In this document: positions 52,272 to 62,136 of the stretch, piece by piece | How the letters are laid out: every line of letters starts with the position of its first letter | Numbering within the stretch: the stretch's first letter is position 1 | Assembly (NCBI GenBank): GCA_963814805.1 | Contig: CAWFER010000025.1 | Coordinates: 1 to 64,000 of the forward strand | Reading direction: 5' to 3' | Length of the DNA: 64,000 nucleotides | Source: AP-15 sp963814805 | GTDB taxonomy: Bacteria; Pseudomonadota; Alphaproteobacteria; ATCC43930; CGMCC-115725 | Translations under genes and position numbers: made by a program | The notes under the pieces: generated by a model | The model's database searches: none | Told to the model about the DNA's origin: nothing | What the model saw: only the letters and a program-made list of their open reading frames with translations

Positions 52272-53415
52272 ATGAGCGCCGTTTCCCCCGACCTCGATCT
52301 CGATCTCCCCGGCCGTCCGGCCGATCACCGTGTGGTCGTCGCGATGTCGGGCGGGGTCGATTCCTCGGTGACGGCGGGGTTGCTGGCCGAGCGCGGCTTC
52401 GAGGTGGTCGGCATCACCTTGCAGCTCTACGATCACGGCGCGGCGCTCGGGCGCAAGGGGGCGTGCTGCGCCGGCCGCGACATCGACGACGCGGCCGCAG
52501 TCGCCCGGCGGCTCGGCATCGCCCATTACGTCCTCGATTACGAGAGCCGCTTTCGCGCCGCGGTGATCGAGGATTTCGCCGAATCCTACGGCCGTGGCGA
52601 AACCCCGGTGCCGTGCATCCGCTGCAACCAGCGGATCAAGTTCCGCGACCTGCTGGCCACCGCCCGTGACCTCGGCGCTTCGGCGCTGGCGACTGGGCAT
52701 TACGTGCGCCGGGTGGCCGGCCCCGCCGGTCCCGAGCTGCTTCGCGCCCGCGACGGCGCCCGCGACCAAAGCTATTTTCTGTTTGCCACGACCCGCGCCG
52801 AACTCGAGTTCCTGCGCTTTCCGCTCGGCGGCCTCGCCAAGGACGAAACCCGCGCGCTGGCCCGGCGTTTCGGCCTCACCGTCGCCGACAAGCCCGACAG
52901 TCAGGACATCTGCTTTGTGCCGCAAGGCTCGTATGCCGGGGTGGTCGAACGGCTGCGCCCCGAAGCCGCCGAGCCTGGCGATATCGTCGACCGCGCCGGG
53001 CGGCTGCTCGGCCGCCATCGCGGCATCGCCCATTTCACCGTGGGCCAGCGCAAGGGGCTGGGGATCGCCGCGGCGGAGCCGCTGTTTGTGCTGGCGATCG
53101 AGGCCGACAAGCGCCGGGTCGTGGTCGGGCCGCGCGAGGCGCTGGCCCAAACCCGAGTTCTGGCTCGCCGAGCTCAACTGGCTGGCGCGCGACCCACCGG
53201 CCGCGGCAGGCATGGCGCTCGCAGCCCGGCTGCGTTCGGCCCAGCCGCCGCTGGCGGCGAGGCTCTATCCGGGTGCGGCGCCGGGTGCGGCCGAGCTGGT
53301 CTTCGCCGAGCCCGCGCAAGCGGTGGCGCCCGGCCAGGCCGCGGTGCTCTACGATGGCGAGCGAGTGCTCGGCGGCGGCTGGATCCGGCGCCCCGCGCCG
53401 GCCACGGCGGCTTGA
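52272..53415 (+). pseudogene. mnmA: tRNA 2-thiouridylase MnmA, frameshifted once
   Basis: Adds sulfur to the wobble uridine of Lys, Glu and Gln tRNAs, drawing sulfur from a cysteine desulfurase. The PP-loop is MSGGVDSSVTAGLL, the first catalytic Cys is in VPCIRCNQRIKFRDL and the second in SQDICFVPQGSYAG. The frame breaks at 53152-53154: removing one C from ACCCGAG restores LAQTEFWLAELNWL and the C-terminal beta-barrel through GERVLGGGWIRRP. Corrected length is about 380 residues, normal for MnmA. MnmA is usually important for growth, so a sequence error is likely. Confidence 0.9.
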
Positions 53416-53422
53416 CCCCGGC

Positions 53423-53451
53423 TTGACCGCCATCGGCCGATCTCCTATATC
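53423..53451 (+). promoter_or_regulatory. Promoter of tRNA-Met
   Basis: TTGACC (53423-53428), a 17-base spacer and TATATC (53446-53451) lie just before the tRNA, whose first base is 12 bases after the -10. Spacing and position fit a sigma-70 promoter. Confidence 0.6.
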
Positions 53452-53462
53452 CCGCCGCGCGC

Positions 53463-53539
53463 GGCGGGATAGCTCAGCTGGTTAGAGCAGGGGAATCATA
53501 ATCCCAAGGTCGGGGGTTCAAATCCCTCTCCCGCTACCA
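53463..53539 (+). tRNA. tRNA-Met (anticodon CAT)
   Basis: A 77-base cloverleaf. The acceptor GGCGGGA pairs with TCCCGCT (first pair G-T). The D stem is GCTC/GAGC, the anticodon loop ATCATAA reads CAT, and the T stem and loop run GGGGGTTCAAATCCCT; CCA is encoded. The wording matches elongator tRNA-Met of alphaproteobacteria; lysidine-type tRNA-Ile (also CAT) is less likely. Confidence 0.93.
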
Positions 53540-53557
53540 TTTTCCCCGGCGCGTCCG

Positions 53558-53866
53558 ATGAAGCCGGCGGCGGCGCCAGCAGGCGGACAGGAGAGGGCGG
53601 TGGTTGCGGTCATCGAGGGCAAGGAAGAAGCGTTCGGCGCAAGGCTGATCGAGTTCACGGTCTCGCGCAGCCCGACCGATCCCGAGCGCGTTATCGGGAG
53701 CTGGCGCGTTGCCCACGGCCAGTCGACCCTCGTCGATCAGAGCCGGCCCGACGCCCCGGTCGCGATCGAGTTTCGCCACGCGGTCGAGTGCGCCGATGTG
53801 CACGGCATCCCGTTCGTGTGGGTCAACGATCCCGACGAATTATTCCCCTCTTACCTGCGCCGCTGA
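53558..53866 (+). CDS. Hypothetical protein (102 aa)
   Basis: I do not recognise this protein. It is soluble, with a GEEAF-like charged start and the segments FTVSRSPTDPERVIGSW, VAIEFRHAVECADVHG and IPFVWVNDPDELFPSYLRR, which together look like a compact alpha/beta domain. Codon use matches the genome. It begins 19 bases after the tRNA and may be transcribed with it. Confidence 0.5.
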   Translation: MKPAAAPAGGQERAVVAVIEGKEEAFGARLIEFTVSRSPTDPERVIGSWRVAHGQSTLVDQSRPDAPVAIEFRHAVECADVHGIPFVWVNDPDELFPSYLRR

Positions 53867-53918
53867 CGCGCGACGCCGGGCGGCGAACTATGGCGGCGGG
53901 CGATCAGCCGAAGCCCGC

Positions 53919-54749
53919 TTACTTGTTGTCGGGAAAGGTGATGTCGACGCGCCCTTGCGTGTCCTTGCGCCGGGCCTTGGCCGCGGCGATCTGGGCGTCC
54001 CGATGCTGGCGGTAGACGCTGCGCAGCTCGGCGTAATAATCGAGCGAGTTGCGCTCCAATTCATCGAGATCCTTTAGATGCCGGGCGCGGGTATCGACGA
54101 CATTGGCGCTGCCGGCGGCGACGCTGGCGTAAGCCGCCGGCGCGCCGCCGATATAGCTCAGCGGGTTCAGCGCGAGATCGACCACGGTGCCCACCGCGTC
54201 GCGCGGGTTCGACGGACCGAACAACGGCAATTCGACAAACGGCCCTTCGTGTACGCCCCAGATCGCCAAGGTCTCGCCGAAATCGGCGCTATGCGGCGGC
54301 AGCCCCCAGATCTTGGCGACATCGACGACGCCGCCGGCGCCGACCGTGGTGTTGACCGCGAGCCGGCGGACCGATTGCCAGGCCCGACCGACATGCCCTT
54401 GCAGCAGATCGTTGACCACGGTCGCCGGCTCCTGGAGATTTTGCACGACGTTGTGGACGCCCTGCCGGACCGGCCGCGGCACATGGTCGACATAGGCCTG
54501 GGCCACGGGGTGCAGCACCGCGTGATCGGCGGCGAGATTGGCCTTGAAGATCGCCCGGTTGACCGGCTCGGCCGGATCGTTGTCGGGATCGCTGTTGGCC
54601 GCCTGCGGCGTTCCGCCCGGCGTCGCGGCGCAGGCGCTGCAGCCGAGCAGAATGCCGAGCGCGGCCGCACTCGCCGCGCGGGTCGCGCCGTTGCGGTACA
54701 CCCGCAGGCCGGCGGCGTAGCCGGGTCTGGATAAGATCCACTGCTTCAT
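53919..54749 (-). CDS. mlaA: MlaA (VacJ) outer-membrane lipoprotein
   Basis: Outer-membrane component of the Mla phospholipid-retrieval system, 276 residues. The signal peptide ends in a lipobox (ILLGCSA). The MlaA domain has DPAEPVNRAIFKANLAADHA, QEPATVVNDLLQGH, TVGAGGVVDVAK and the conserved FGETLAIWGVHEGPFVELPL, then NPLSYIG. ATG 54749 (MKQWILSRPG) is preferred over TTG 54767. The remaining mla genes (mlaBCDEF) are not in the window. Confidence 0.93.
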   Translation of the reverse strand: MKQWILSRPGYAAGLRVYRNGATRAASAAALGILLGCSACAATPGGTPQAANSDPDNDPAEPVNRAIFKANLAADHAVLHPVAQAYVDHVPRPVRQGVHNVVQNLQEPATVVNDLLQGHVGRAWQSVRRLAVNTTVGAGGVVDVAKIWGLPPHSADFGETLAIWGVHEGPFVELPLFGPSNPRDAVGTVVDLALNPLSYIGGAPAAYASVAAGSANVVDTRARHLKDLDELERNSLDYYAELRSVYRQHRDAQIAAAKARRKDTQGRVDITFPDNK

Positions 54750-54952
54750 CGCTTCCGCCGTTGCCAATTTGCGTCAGAGCCCGCCGCCGATCCCGGCGTC
54801 TGATAGATAACCATGTCCGATCAGATAACCAAGCTGGCGCCTTTGGCGCGCGGGTCCATGAACGTGCTTTGGGAGGTTTTTGTTGACCTCGATCGAGCCG
54901 CGGCGGCAGGTTTGGCTCGAACGATAACGCCGGCGCGCGGTGGAGAGTAGGA

Positions 54953-55340
54953 ATGTCGATGCCGTTGAAGGTGATCGCGGCGGTAATCGCACCGCTCCTG
55001 GCGGTGATCGTACCGGCTATGTCACTGCCAGCCGAGGCGCAGTACCTGGGCCCGGGCCTCGAATCGAACATCGAGCTGACCAAGCACGACCTCGGCGATC
55101 ATCCACCAGCACCGTCGACCAGCAGGTCCACGGCAAGGCGCGTTGGCGCGACCGCTTCATGGAGCAATCCCGATTCAGGCAATTACGGAACAATAACCCT
55201 GCTCAAAAAGTATAGATGTCAACGGCCGGCCGTGCGAATCGGTCGGATATACCTTGGCAACCCGGAAGATGGCGGTTTCGCCCGAACATTACACGCTGAA
55301 CAGCTGCCTGCTGCCGGACGGGCATTGGCGGATCTCATGA
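54953..55340 (+). pseudogene. Secreted surface-antigen-like protein, frameshifted once
   Basis: Small exported protein of about 128 residues if repaired. The signal peptide is MPLKVIAAVIAPLLAVIVPA ending LPAEA. TASWSNPDSGNYGTITLL is the start of the C-terminal motif seen in 17-kDa surface antigen-type proteins. Removing one A from the AAAAA run at 55205-55209 restores KSIDVNGRPCESVGYTL and the expected ending NSCLLPDGHWRIS, stopping at 55340. As given, the frame runs on to unrelated residues. SD GGAGAG precedes ATG 54953. Confidence 0.65.
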
Positions 55341-55383
55341 GCGCGGCGGTGCTTGGCGCTCGCTCGATCCCGTTGGCGTCCGA

Positions 55384-56235
55384 ATGACGGAGTGGACCGA
55401 GACCTATCGCGGCGCGGTGGCGCCTTGGGAATGCGACGTCACCGAGCATTTCACGATCGCCTGCTATCTCGGGCGCGTCGATCAGGCCGCCGCCGGCCTC
55501 GCCGAGTCCATCGGCCTCGCCGACCTGTTGCGCGGCGGCGGGTTTGCCCGCCGGTTCAACCTGCGCTTCGTGCGCGAGCTGCGGGCCGGCGACAGCTTTC
55601 ATGTCGACAGCGCCGCGATTGGGGTCGAGCCGCAATTGCGGCTCGGGCACCGCTTCGTCGACTCTGCAACCGGCGAGCGGGTGACGTGGATCGAGGAGGC
55701 ATGGGAGTTGCCGCGTTCGCGGTTCCCGGCCGAGCGGCGCGCGGCGGTCGGAGGCGGGCTCGCGGCGTGGGAAGGACCCGCCGCCGAGGAGCGCCCCGAA
55801 CCGCGGAATATGGCCGGAGCCATCGCCAGCGCGCGCGGCCGGGTCGCGCCCACCGATCTCGATGAGTTCGGGCGTTTCTCTCTCGCCGCCTTTGTGCATC
55901 GGTTTACCGACGCGCTGCTGCAGGCGGCGGCTGCAATCGGCATGGGCCGCGACTATATGGAGACGCATCGCCGCGGGTTCTCGACCTTTGAGCTAGCCCT
56001 GCGGCTGCTCGAAGCGCCGCGGCTCGGCCAGCCGTATCTGGTCGAGACCGGGATCGCTCATCTCGGCGGCTCGTCGGTCCGGCTGGTGCATCGCATGACC
56101 GATCCGCGCACCGGCAATGAATTTGCCCGCCTCGGCCAGTTCGGGGTGCAGCTCGACCTCGATGCGCGCCGGCCGGCGCCATTGCCGCACGAGATCCGGG
56201 CGCGGGCGGCGGCGTTGATGCTCGCCATCGACTGA
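55384..56235 (+). CDS. Double-hotdog acyl-CoA thioesterase-like protein
   Basis: A 283-residue protein with two hotdog-type halves. The first opens TYRGAVAPWECDVTEHFTIACYLGRVDQAA, matching the W-x-x-D-x-x-G-H-type entrance of 4-hydroxybenzoyl-CoA thioesterases with changes. The second half starts near residue 140 (RVAPTDLDEFGRFSLAAFVHRF) and shows ETGIAHLGGSSVRLVHRMTD. The acyl-CoA substrate is unknown. It begins 43 bases after the corrected stop of the surface-antigen gene. Confidence 0.78.
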   Translation: MTEWTETYRGAVAPWECDVTEHFTIACYLGRVDQAAAGLAESIGLADLLRGGGFARRFNLRFVRELRAGDSFHVDSAAIGVEPQLRLGHRFVDSATGERVTWIEEAWELPRSRFPAERRAAVGGGLAAWEGPAAEERPEPRNMAGAIASARGRVAPTDLDEFGRFSLAAFVHRFTDALLQAAAAIGMGRDYMETHRRGFSTFELALRLLEAPRLGQPYLVETGIAHLGGSSVRLVHRMTDPRTGNEFARLGQFGVQLDLDARRPAPLPHEIRARAAALMLAID

Positions 56236-56412
56236 GCCGGCGGCTGATCGGCGCAGCCGCCGCGGCTCGCTGGCATCGGCCGGGTCGGCGCGGTCGGCCG
56301 TGGTCACGGCGATGTGTGCGCAAGACAGCCATGCCAAACGAGCGGTTTATCGGTCAGCGCCGCTTGCCTATTTATTGCACTGCAATATCAAACGAAATTT
56401 GCAGGTGCGGAC

Positions 56413-56718
56413 ATGCCTGAGGAAATCGTCAGCAGGGGCGAAACAGGCTCCGCCGAGAGATCGTTCGGGATCTGGCGGACCGTCGCCGCAGCTTGGGCGA
56501 TGGCGTTGATTTTTGTGCTGCTGTTCGCTGGAGTGCAGGCCTTGGCGTCCCGGCACGGGGTGTCGCCGCAAGAGGCGAACCTGGCCGGAGCCATCATTCC
56601 CCGCCATGACCCGAGCTGCGCCGGGGCGGACGATGCAACGTCGCCGAACTCGCGCGCCTGCCAAGACTTGCGGACGGTGTTTGAGCAGGCCCAGGCAAGC
56701 GCCTATTCCGGCTGGTGA
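56413..56718 (+). CDS. Small single-pass membrane protein
   Basis: A 101-residue protein with one predicted membrane helix (AAAWAMALIFVLLFAGVQAL near residues 24-43), a short charged N-terminus and a polar tail with two cysteines (DPSCAGADD, SRACQDL). ATG 56413 is used because the upstream part of the frame is low quality. No family is recognised. Its 3' end overlaps the likely end of a convergent lipoprotein gene. Confidence 0.5.
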   Translation: MPEEIVSRGETGSAERSFGIWRTVAAAWAMALIFVLLFAGVQALASRHGVSPQEANLAGAIIPRHDPSCAGADDATSPNSRACQDLRTVFEQAQASAYSGW

Positions 56719-57295
56719 GCCGCCGCCGACCGGCGGGCGGAGACGCGCGCGCCGTTGCGCCTCCACAGCAGCAAGCTGCGCCGCGATCTGAGCGGCTGAG
56801 ACGGTAATCGTCTTCTCGCCGCCGCCCGGGTCGGTAAAGGTTACCCTCAGGCCATCCGGGTTCGCGCGCAATTCGCTCTCGGGTATGTTCGCGGCAAATT
56901 CCTCGACATAAGCGCAGCCGGAAGCACAGGCGATCTCGTGCCGGCTGATCGGAATAAAAACCAGCGGATGGCCGGCCGCGTCGTGCGCCGCGTCCCAATT
57001 CCGCTCGGGTCCATCATAGCTGTCGGAAACATAGAGCTGGTCCACGCTCTCTCGGTTCCGGCGATCGATAAAGCTGCGCAGGCAGAAAAAATTGGTGCCG
57101 GGCGTGCTGAGAAAGGGCGCCGCGTGCTGCGCCTTCGGCCCGACCAGCGCGATAAACCGCCCTGACTGGCGTTCGCGCACATCGACCGCGCCGCCGTCGG
57201 GCGCCGCCGCCGATCCGGGCGGCGCCAATTGGCGAGCAGGCGCTCAGCGCCGCGGCGAACAGCGCGGGCAGAATCGCGCGCCGCCGGTCGGTCAT
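56703..57295 (-). pseudogene. Putative lipoprotein, frameshifted
   Basis: Unrecognised exported protein of about 195 residues if repaired. The N-terminus (TDRRRAILPALFAAALSACSP) is a lipoprotein signal with an LSAC lipobox. It joins the main frame if one A is removed from CCAATTGG near 57227 (LAPPGSAAAPDGG). The body has FLSTPGTNFFCLRSFIDRRN and FIPISRHEIACASGCAYVEEF, ending in a helix IAAQLAAVEAQRR. The open frame then continues antisense to a small membrane gene. A second one-base break near 56740 would end it at 56703, which is my inferred end. Confidence 0.45.
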
Positions 57296-57306
57296 CGCCG
57301 GAGCCG

Positions 57307-58460
57307 TCACCGGGGGCGGAAGATCTGCGCATCGTCCTCGCCGAGCGCCGGGGCAGCCTTGGCGAAGGGCGGACGGATCCCGTCGAACGACAGCGGCAGG
57401 CCGACCAGCGCCAACGGCTCGGCGCCGACGGACTCGCCGACAAAAGCTGGATCATGCCGAGGGCGGCGGTCTGGGCGTCGGCCACCACCTGGTCGACGTT
57501 CTGCATCGGGCCGTTCGGGATGCCGGCGGCGTCGAGCCGGGCGGCCCACCGCGCGATCGGCTCGGCCGCGAAGGCGGCTTCGAGGATCGCGATCAGGGTC
57601 GGGCGGTTGGCCACCCGGTCCTGGTTGGTGCGAAAGCGCGGGTCGAGGGCCAGTTCGGGGCGGCCAATCGCCGTGCACAGCCGGCGAAACAGATTGTCGT
57701 TGCCGGCCGCCACCATCAGATAGCCGTCGGCCGCGGCAAAGGCCTGGTACGGCACGATCATATCGACCCCCGATCCCTGCCGCGTCGGGATCTCGCCGGT
57801 GACCAGATGGGCCGCGATCGGGATCGACATCCAGGCGAGCGCGGTCTCATAGAGCGAGGTGTCGACCACGCCGCCGCGGCCGGTGCGGCGCCGCTCGTTC
57901 AGCGCCGCGAGGATGCCGATCACCGACCACATCCCGGTGGCGAGGTCGACGATCGAGACGCCGACGCGCACCGGCGGCCGCCCATCCTCGCCCATCAGGC
58001 TCATCAGCCCGCCATAGGCCTGCATCAGCGGATCGTAGCCCGGCCGCTCACGCAGCGGCCCGACCGCGCCGAACGCGCCAAGGTTGCAATAGACGAGGCT
58101 CGGCTTCTCGGCTGTCAAGGCTGCCGCCGACAGGCCAAAGCGCTCGAGCGCGCCGAATTTCAGATTATGGATCAGGACGTCGGCGCGGCCGATCACCAGC
58201 GCTTTCAGCTTTTCGACCTCGGCCGGGTCGGCAAGATCGATGGTGATCCCGCGCTTTGCCCGGTTGACCGCGTGAAAGCAGGTGGCGGCCCCGGCGGCGA
58301 AGGGCGGGCCCCAGCCGCGGGCGGCGTCGCCGGTTTTCGGGTTCTCGATCTTGATCACTTCAGCGCCGAGCTCGCCGAGAATCATCCCGGCATAGGGAGC
58401 GGCGACGCTCTGGCTGATCTCGATTACGACGAGACCGGAAAGCGGCGTGGTGCTCGACAT
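57307..58460 (-). pseudogene. CaiB/BaiF (class III) CoA transferase, frameshifted once
   Basis: Transfers CoA between carboxylic acids, about 385 residues if repaired. It opens LSGLVVIEISQSVAAPYAGM and shows LGAEVIKIENPKTGDAARGW, the conserved GYDPLMQAYGGLMSLMG, and DTSLYETALAWMS. The frame breaks near 57446: MIQ then AFVGESVGAEPLALVGLP is restored by adding back one G, so this is a deletion. The end SFDGIRPPFAKAAPALGEDD is typical of the family. ATG 58460 has GAGGGAG upstream. It could pair with the 2-hydroxyacyl-CoA lyase at 13 kb only as remote speculation. Confidence 0.85.
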
Positions 58461-59036
58461 CGAAACTCCCTCTCTCGGCCGATAAGGCGCCGCCGGCGCC
58501 GATGCCATGGCGGCCGCGGCAGGCGCTCGATCATTAGCACGCTGGTCGGGCGGCGCACAGAATCGCCAGACCAAGGCGCGGTCGGGCTGCACCGGCATAT
58601 TGGCTCGATTCTCGCCGGCGAACACAAGTCGCGGCGCAGGGCGCGACCCGGCTCGTCAACGCCCGGCGCAGGGGTGACGGCATGGCGGTGGTCGAGGCGC
58701 AACCCGATTGCGATGTCGACCCGGTGCGGGCGGGACCTGGCGAGAACGGCGCCGCCTCCCGATAACGCCTGCCGTGATAAACGACGCCGACTGCGCCCAG
58801 TTTGGCCATGCCGAGCCGATGGACCGCGCTCGGCATCGGCAATTCGGCGCCGGTGGCGCTGGGCCTTCTGATCGTCGCCGCATGCCTGACGTTCAGCCGG
58901 AGGCCCTATCCGCGAACCACCGGCGCGGCCGGTCAGGCGGGCGCGGTGATGGACGACTGATCCCAACGGCGGCGCGCGCCGGGTGGCGCCGTCGGACTCA
59001 GCCGGCTTCATTGGCGCCCATTGGCGCCGCCACCGC
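58461..59036. other. Poorly coding stretch upstream of the CoA transferase
   Basis: Apart from one small frame (58808-58960) nothing here looks like a gene. It probably carries the CoA transferase promoter near 58461-58550. The reading frames on both strands are Arg- and Pro-rich shadows. Confidence 0.35.
58808..58960 (+). CDS. Possible 50-residue membrane peptide
   Basis: ATG 58808 opens a frame with a hydrophobic segment (APVALGLLIVAACLTF) and a polar tail ending in MDD. It looks like a small single-pass membrane protein. There is no good ribosome binding site and no recognised family, so the call is tentative. Confidence 0.25.
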   Translation: MPSRWTALGIGNSAPVALGLLIVAACLTFSRRPYPRTTGAAGQAGAVMDD

Positions 59037-59690
59037 TCAGAACTCCATATCGAGCTCTTCGAATTCGTCCGGCTCAACCAGCGCCGCTTCGCGCCAGGCG
59101 ACCATGTCGGGCAAGGCCATGATGCGCTCGCAATAGGCGCTGCAATCGCGGTCGAGCTTGACGTCATAGGTGTGAAAGCGGGTCGCCACCGGCGCATACA
59201 TCGCGTCGGCCATCGTCAATGGGCCGAACAGATACGGCCCGCCATGCTCGGCAAAGCATTCCCGCCAGATCGTCGTGATCCGGTCGATATCGGCCTGCGC
59301 CCCCGCCCATACCTTAAAGCCTGGGCGCCGCGCCTTCAGGTTCATCGGCAGCGCCGAGCGCAGATTGGCGAACCCCGAATGCATCTCGCCGCAAATCGAG
59401 CGGCAGCGGGCGCGGGCGGCGCGCTCGGCCGGCAGCAATCCGGCTTTGGGCTTCAGCTCGTGCAGATATTCGCCGATCGCCAGCGTGTCCCAAACCCGAA
59501 CCCCGGCATGGGTGAGGCACGGCACCAGGATCGAGGGCGACAGCAGCAGCAATTCGGCGCGGTTGGCCGGGTCGTCGACCGGCACCGGCTGCTCGGCAAA
59601 TTCGATCCCCGCCATCCTGCACAACAGCCAGCCGCGCAATGACCAGGATGAGTAGTTCTTGCTGCTGATCGTCAGTATGAAATCGGTCAT
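59037..59690 (-). CDS. Glutathione S-transferase family protein
   Basis: A 217-residue GST. The thioredoxin-like N-terminal domain opens FILTISSKNYSSWSLRGWLL, with the Ser-rich catalytic turn, and has the cis-Pro region SILVPCLTHAG with the glutathione-binding DTLAIGEYLHEL. The helical C-terminal domain includes GPYLFGPLTMADAMYAPVATRF with the conserved Asp. ATG 59690 is the family start; the frame upstream is rejected. Substrate unknown; detoxification or maleylacetoacetate isomerase-like activity are both possible. Confidence 0.9.
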   Translation of the reverse strand: MTDFILTISSKNYSSWSLRGWLLCRMAGIEFAEQPVPVDDPANRAELLLLSPSILVPCLTHAGVRVWDTLAIGEYLHELKPKAGLLPAERAARARCRSICGEMHSGFANLRSALPMNLKARRPGFKVWAGAQADIDRITTIWRECFAEHGGPYLFGPLTMADAMYAPVATRFHTYDVKLDRDCSAYCERIMALPDMVAWREAALVEPDEFEELDMEF

Positions 59691-59830
59691 CGCCGTGCTC
59701 CTCTGATGGCTGGCGCGCGGGCTGTCGGCCCATTGTCCCACAGCCACGAGCGCGACGGCAAACCATCTCGCATCGGGCAGCCGAAACCTTTATTCTGCTG
59801 GGTTTGGCGGCAGCGCGGACGGGCCGAACG

Positions 59831-61090
59831 ATGTACCGGAATTTTCAAGCCTTCACCGACGCAGTCGCACCATTGCGCAGCCTTGCCGGGATGGCGGCCG
59901 CAGCCCTGACGCCGTCGGCGCCCGATGCTTTCCGCCCCGACACGTCGCGCCTTGAATTTTCGCGATCCGATCCTTCGCAAAACGCGGTGCAGCGCGCGGC
60001 CGCGGCGCTCTGCGAGATGATCGCTCGCGCCGGGCTGAGCCACCGCCGCCCGGCCTTTGGCATCGACCAGGTCGAGGTCGCCGGTCGCCCGGTCGCGGTG
60101 CGCGAAGTCGCGGTTCATCGCACGCCGTTCTGCACCTTGCTGCGCTTTGAAAAGGAGCTGGCCGCGGCCCAGCCGAAGGTTTTGCTGGTGGCGCCGATGT
60201 CGGGGCATTTCGCCACTCTCTTGCGCGGCACCGTGCGCACGATGCTGGCCGAGCACGACGTCTACATCACCGACTGGCACAACGCCCGCGACGTCGGCTT
60301 GCGCCACGGCCATTTCGATTTCGATGACTTCATCGAACACCTCGTCACCTTTCTCGAAGTGCTGGGCCCCGGCGCGCATCTGGTCGCGGTCTGCCAGCCC
60401 TGCGTCGCGGCGCTGGCGGCAGTGGCGATCATGGCCGAGGACGGCCATCCGGCGCAGCCGCGCAGCATGACCCTGATGGCCGGGCCGATCGATACCCGGA
60501 TCAACCCGACCGAGGTCAACCGGCTGGCGACCAGCCGGCCGATCGGCTGGTTCGAAGGCGCCCTGATCGACACCGTGCCGTGGCGCTACAGTGGCGCCTG
60601 GCGGCGTGTCTACCCCGGCTTCACCCAGCTTGCCGCCTTTATGAGCATGAACCTCGACCGGCACGTCAAGGCCCAGCTCGACCTGTTCTGCCATATCGCC
60701 AATGGCGAGGCGGAACGGGCGGCGGCGATCCGCAAGTTCTACGACGAATACTTGGCGGTCATGGATCTGCCGGCTGAATTCTATTTGCAGACGGTCGAGC
60801 GGGTGTTCCAGCAGCATGCGCTGCCATTGGGCCAGCTGCACTGGCGCGGCCGGCGCGTCCAACCGCGGGCGATCCGGCGCACCGCGCTGTTTACCGTCGA
60901 AGGCGAGCGCGACGACATTTGCGCCGTTGGCCAGACGCTGGCTGCCCAGGAATTGTGCAGCAGTCTGCGGCCCTATATGAAGCGCCACCATGTGCAGACC
61001 GGCGTCGGCCATTACGGCGTCTTCAATGGCCAGCGTTGGAACAGCCTTATCTATCCGATGTTGCGAAACGTCGTCTACGCCAGCGACTGA
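59831..61090 (+). CDS. phaZ: Intracellular polyhydroxyalkanoate depolymerase
   Basis: Mobilises stored PHB granules, 419 residues. It belongs to the intracellular PhaZ group with a Cys nucleophile: GAHLVAVCQPCVAALAAV carries the CQP motif. VLLVAPMSGHFATLLRGTVRTML and DVYITDWHNARDV are typical, as is the C-terminal depolymerase domain through LFTVEGERDDICAVGQT and the catalytic His in VGHYGVFNG. ATG 59831 starts where the family does (MYRNFQAF). No phaC synthase is in the window, but its presence implies PHB storage. Confidence 0.92.
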   Translation: MYRNFQAFTDAVAPLRSLAGMAAAALTPSAPDAFRPDTSRLEFSRSDPSQNAVQRAAAALCEMIARAGLSHRRPAFGIDQVEVAGRPVAVREVAVHRTPFCTLLRFEKELAAAQPKVLLVAPMSGHFATLLRGTVRTMLAEHDVYITDWHNARDVGLRHGHFDFDDFIEHLVTFLEVLGPGAHLVAVCQPCVAALAAVAIMAEDGHPAQPRSMTLMAGPIDTRINPTEVNRLATSRPIGWFEGALIDTVPWRYSGAWRRVYPGFTQLAAFMSMNLDRHVKAQLDLFCHIANGEAERAAAIRKFYDEYLAVMDLPAEFYLQTVERVFQQHALPLGQLHWRGRRVQPRAIRRTALFTVEGERDDICAVGQTLAAQELCSSLRPYMKRHHVQTGVGHYGVFNGQRWNSLIYPMLRNVVYASD

Positions 61091-61224
61091 GGACGCCGCC
61101 GAGGCCGGCCAAGCGCCGGGCTGGCGTGCGGCTGCGCTTGACCGCCCAACAGCGGCGCACCGCGCCGATCGATGCTGCGATGGCGTAAAGATCGAATACG
61201 AATCCGAGCGCTGAGGAGAAATAA

Positions 61225-62114
61225 ATGTTCGAAGGTTTCACCCAGACCGTGATCGAAACGTCGGGGCGCGCGGATCAATCTGCGCCATGGCGGCGACGGC
61301 CCGCCCTTGCTGCTGCTGCACGGCAATCCCGTTGACCCACGCCTCCTGGGCCAAGATCGCGCCGCGTTTGGCCGAGCGTTTCCATGTCGTCGCTGCCGAC
61401 CTGCGCGGCTACGGCGACAGCGTCGGCCCCGAGGACGGCGGCGAGAACCACATCAACTATTCGTTCCGGGCGATGGCCCAGGATCAGGTCGAGGTGATGG
61501 AGAAGCTCGGCTATCGCGAGTTCTTTGTCGCCGGCCATGATCGCGGCGCCCGCACCGTCCACCGCATGTGCCTCGACCATCCCGATCGGGTCAAGCGCGC
61601 GGCGCTGATCGACATCCTGCCGAACTATCACATCTGGACCCACGCCTCGAAGAAACTGGGCGATTGAAATCCTGGCACTGGCTGTTCATGGCCCAGCCCT
61701 ACGACATGCCGGAGCGGATGATGGCCGGGGTGCCGGCCGCAATACTTCATGGAGAAGAAGCTGTCGAAGCCCGGCATCGGGCTCGGCTTTTTTGATCCGC
61801 AAGCCTTTGCCGAATACGTCCGCTGCTTCAATTGGAAGACAATCCGCGGCTCGTGCGAGGATTACCGCGCCTGCGCCACCTGCGATTTCGACATGGACGA
61901 GGCCGACAAAAAGGCCGGGCGCAAGGTCGCCTGCCCGCTGCTCGTCACCTGGGGCGCCAAGAGCCACACCGGCACGGTCTATGGCGACGTGCTGGCGGTG
62001 TGGCGCGACTACGCCACCGATCTCAGCGGCGGCCCGATCGATTGCGGCCATTACGTGCCCGAAGAGGCGCCCGAGGAGACATTGCGCTGGCTGCTTGGGC
62101 ATTTTGCCGGCTGA
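61225..62114 (+). pseudogene. Haloacetate/fluoroacetate dehalogenase-like alpha/beta hydrolase, multiply frameshifted
   Basis: About 295 residues if repaired. SD GAGGAGAA precedes ATG 61225 (FEGFTQTVIETSG). The nucleophile Asp is in VAGHDRGARTVHRMCLDHPD and the catalytic His in CGHYVPEEAPEETLRWLL, both typical of fluoroacetate dehalogenase-like proteins. THASWAKIAPRLAERFHVV and ADLRGYGDSVGPED also fit. Frames change near 61264, 61329, 61656, 61668 and 61737; removing one base at each restores a continuous family sequence. The halogenated-acid activity is inferred from similarity only. Confidence 0.78.
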
Positions 62115-62136
62115 TTGGAGCCTCGCGCTAGCGCCT

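Noticed and set aside
56368..56702. C-terminal continuation of the lipoprotein frame to 56368
   Set aside because: This part is low-quality, Arg-rich and antisense to a plausible small membrane protein, so it is probably read-through after a frame error.
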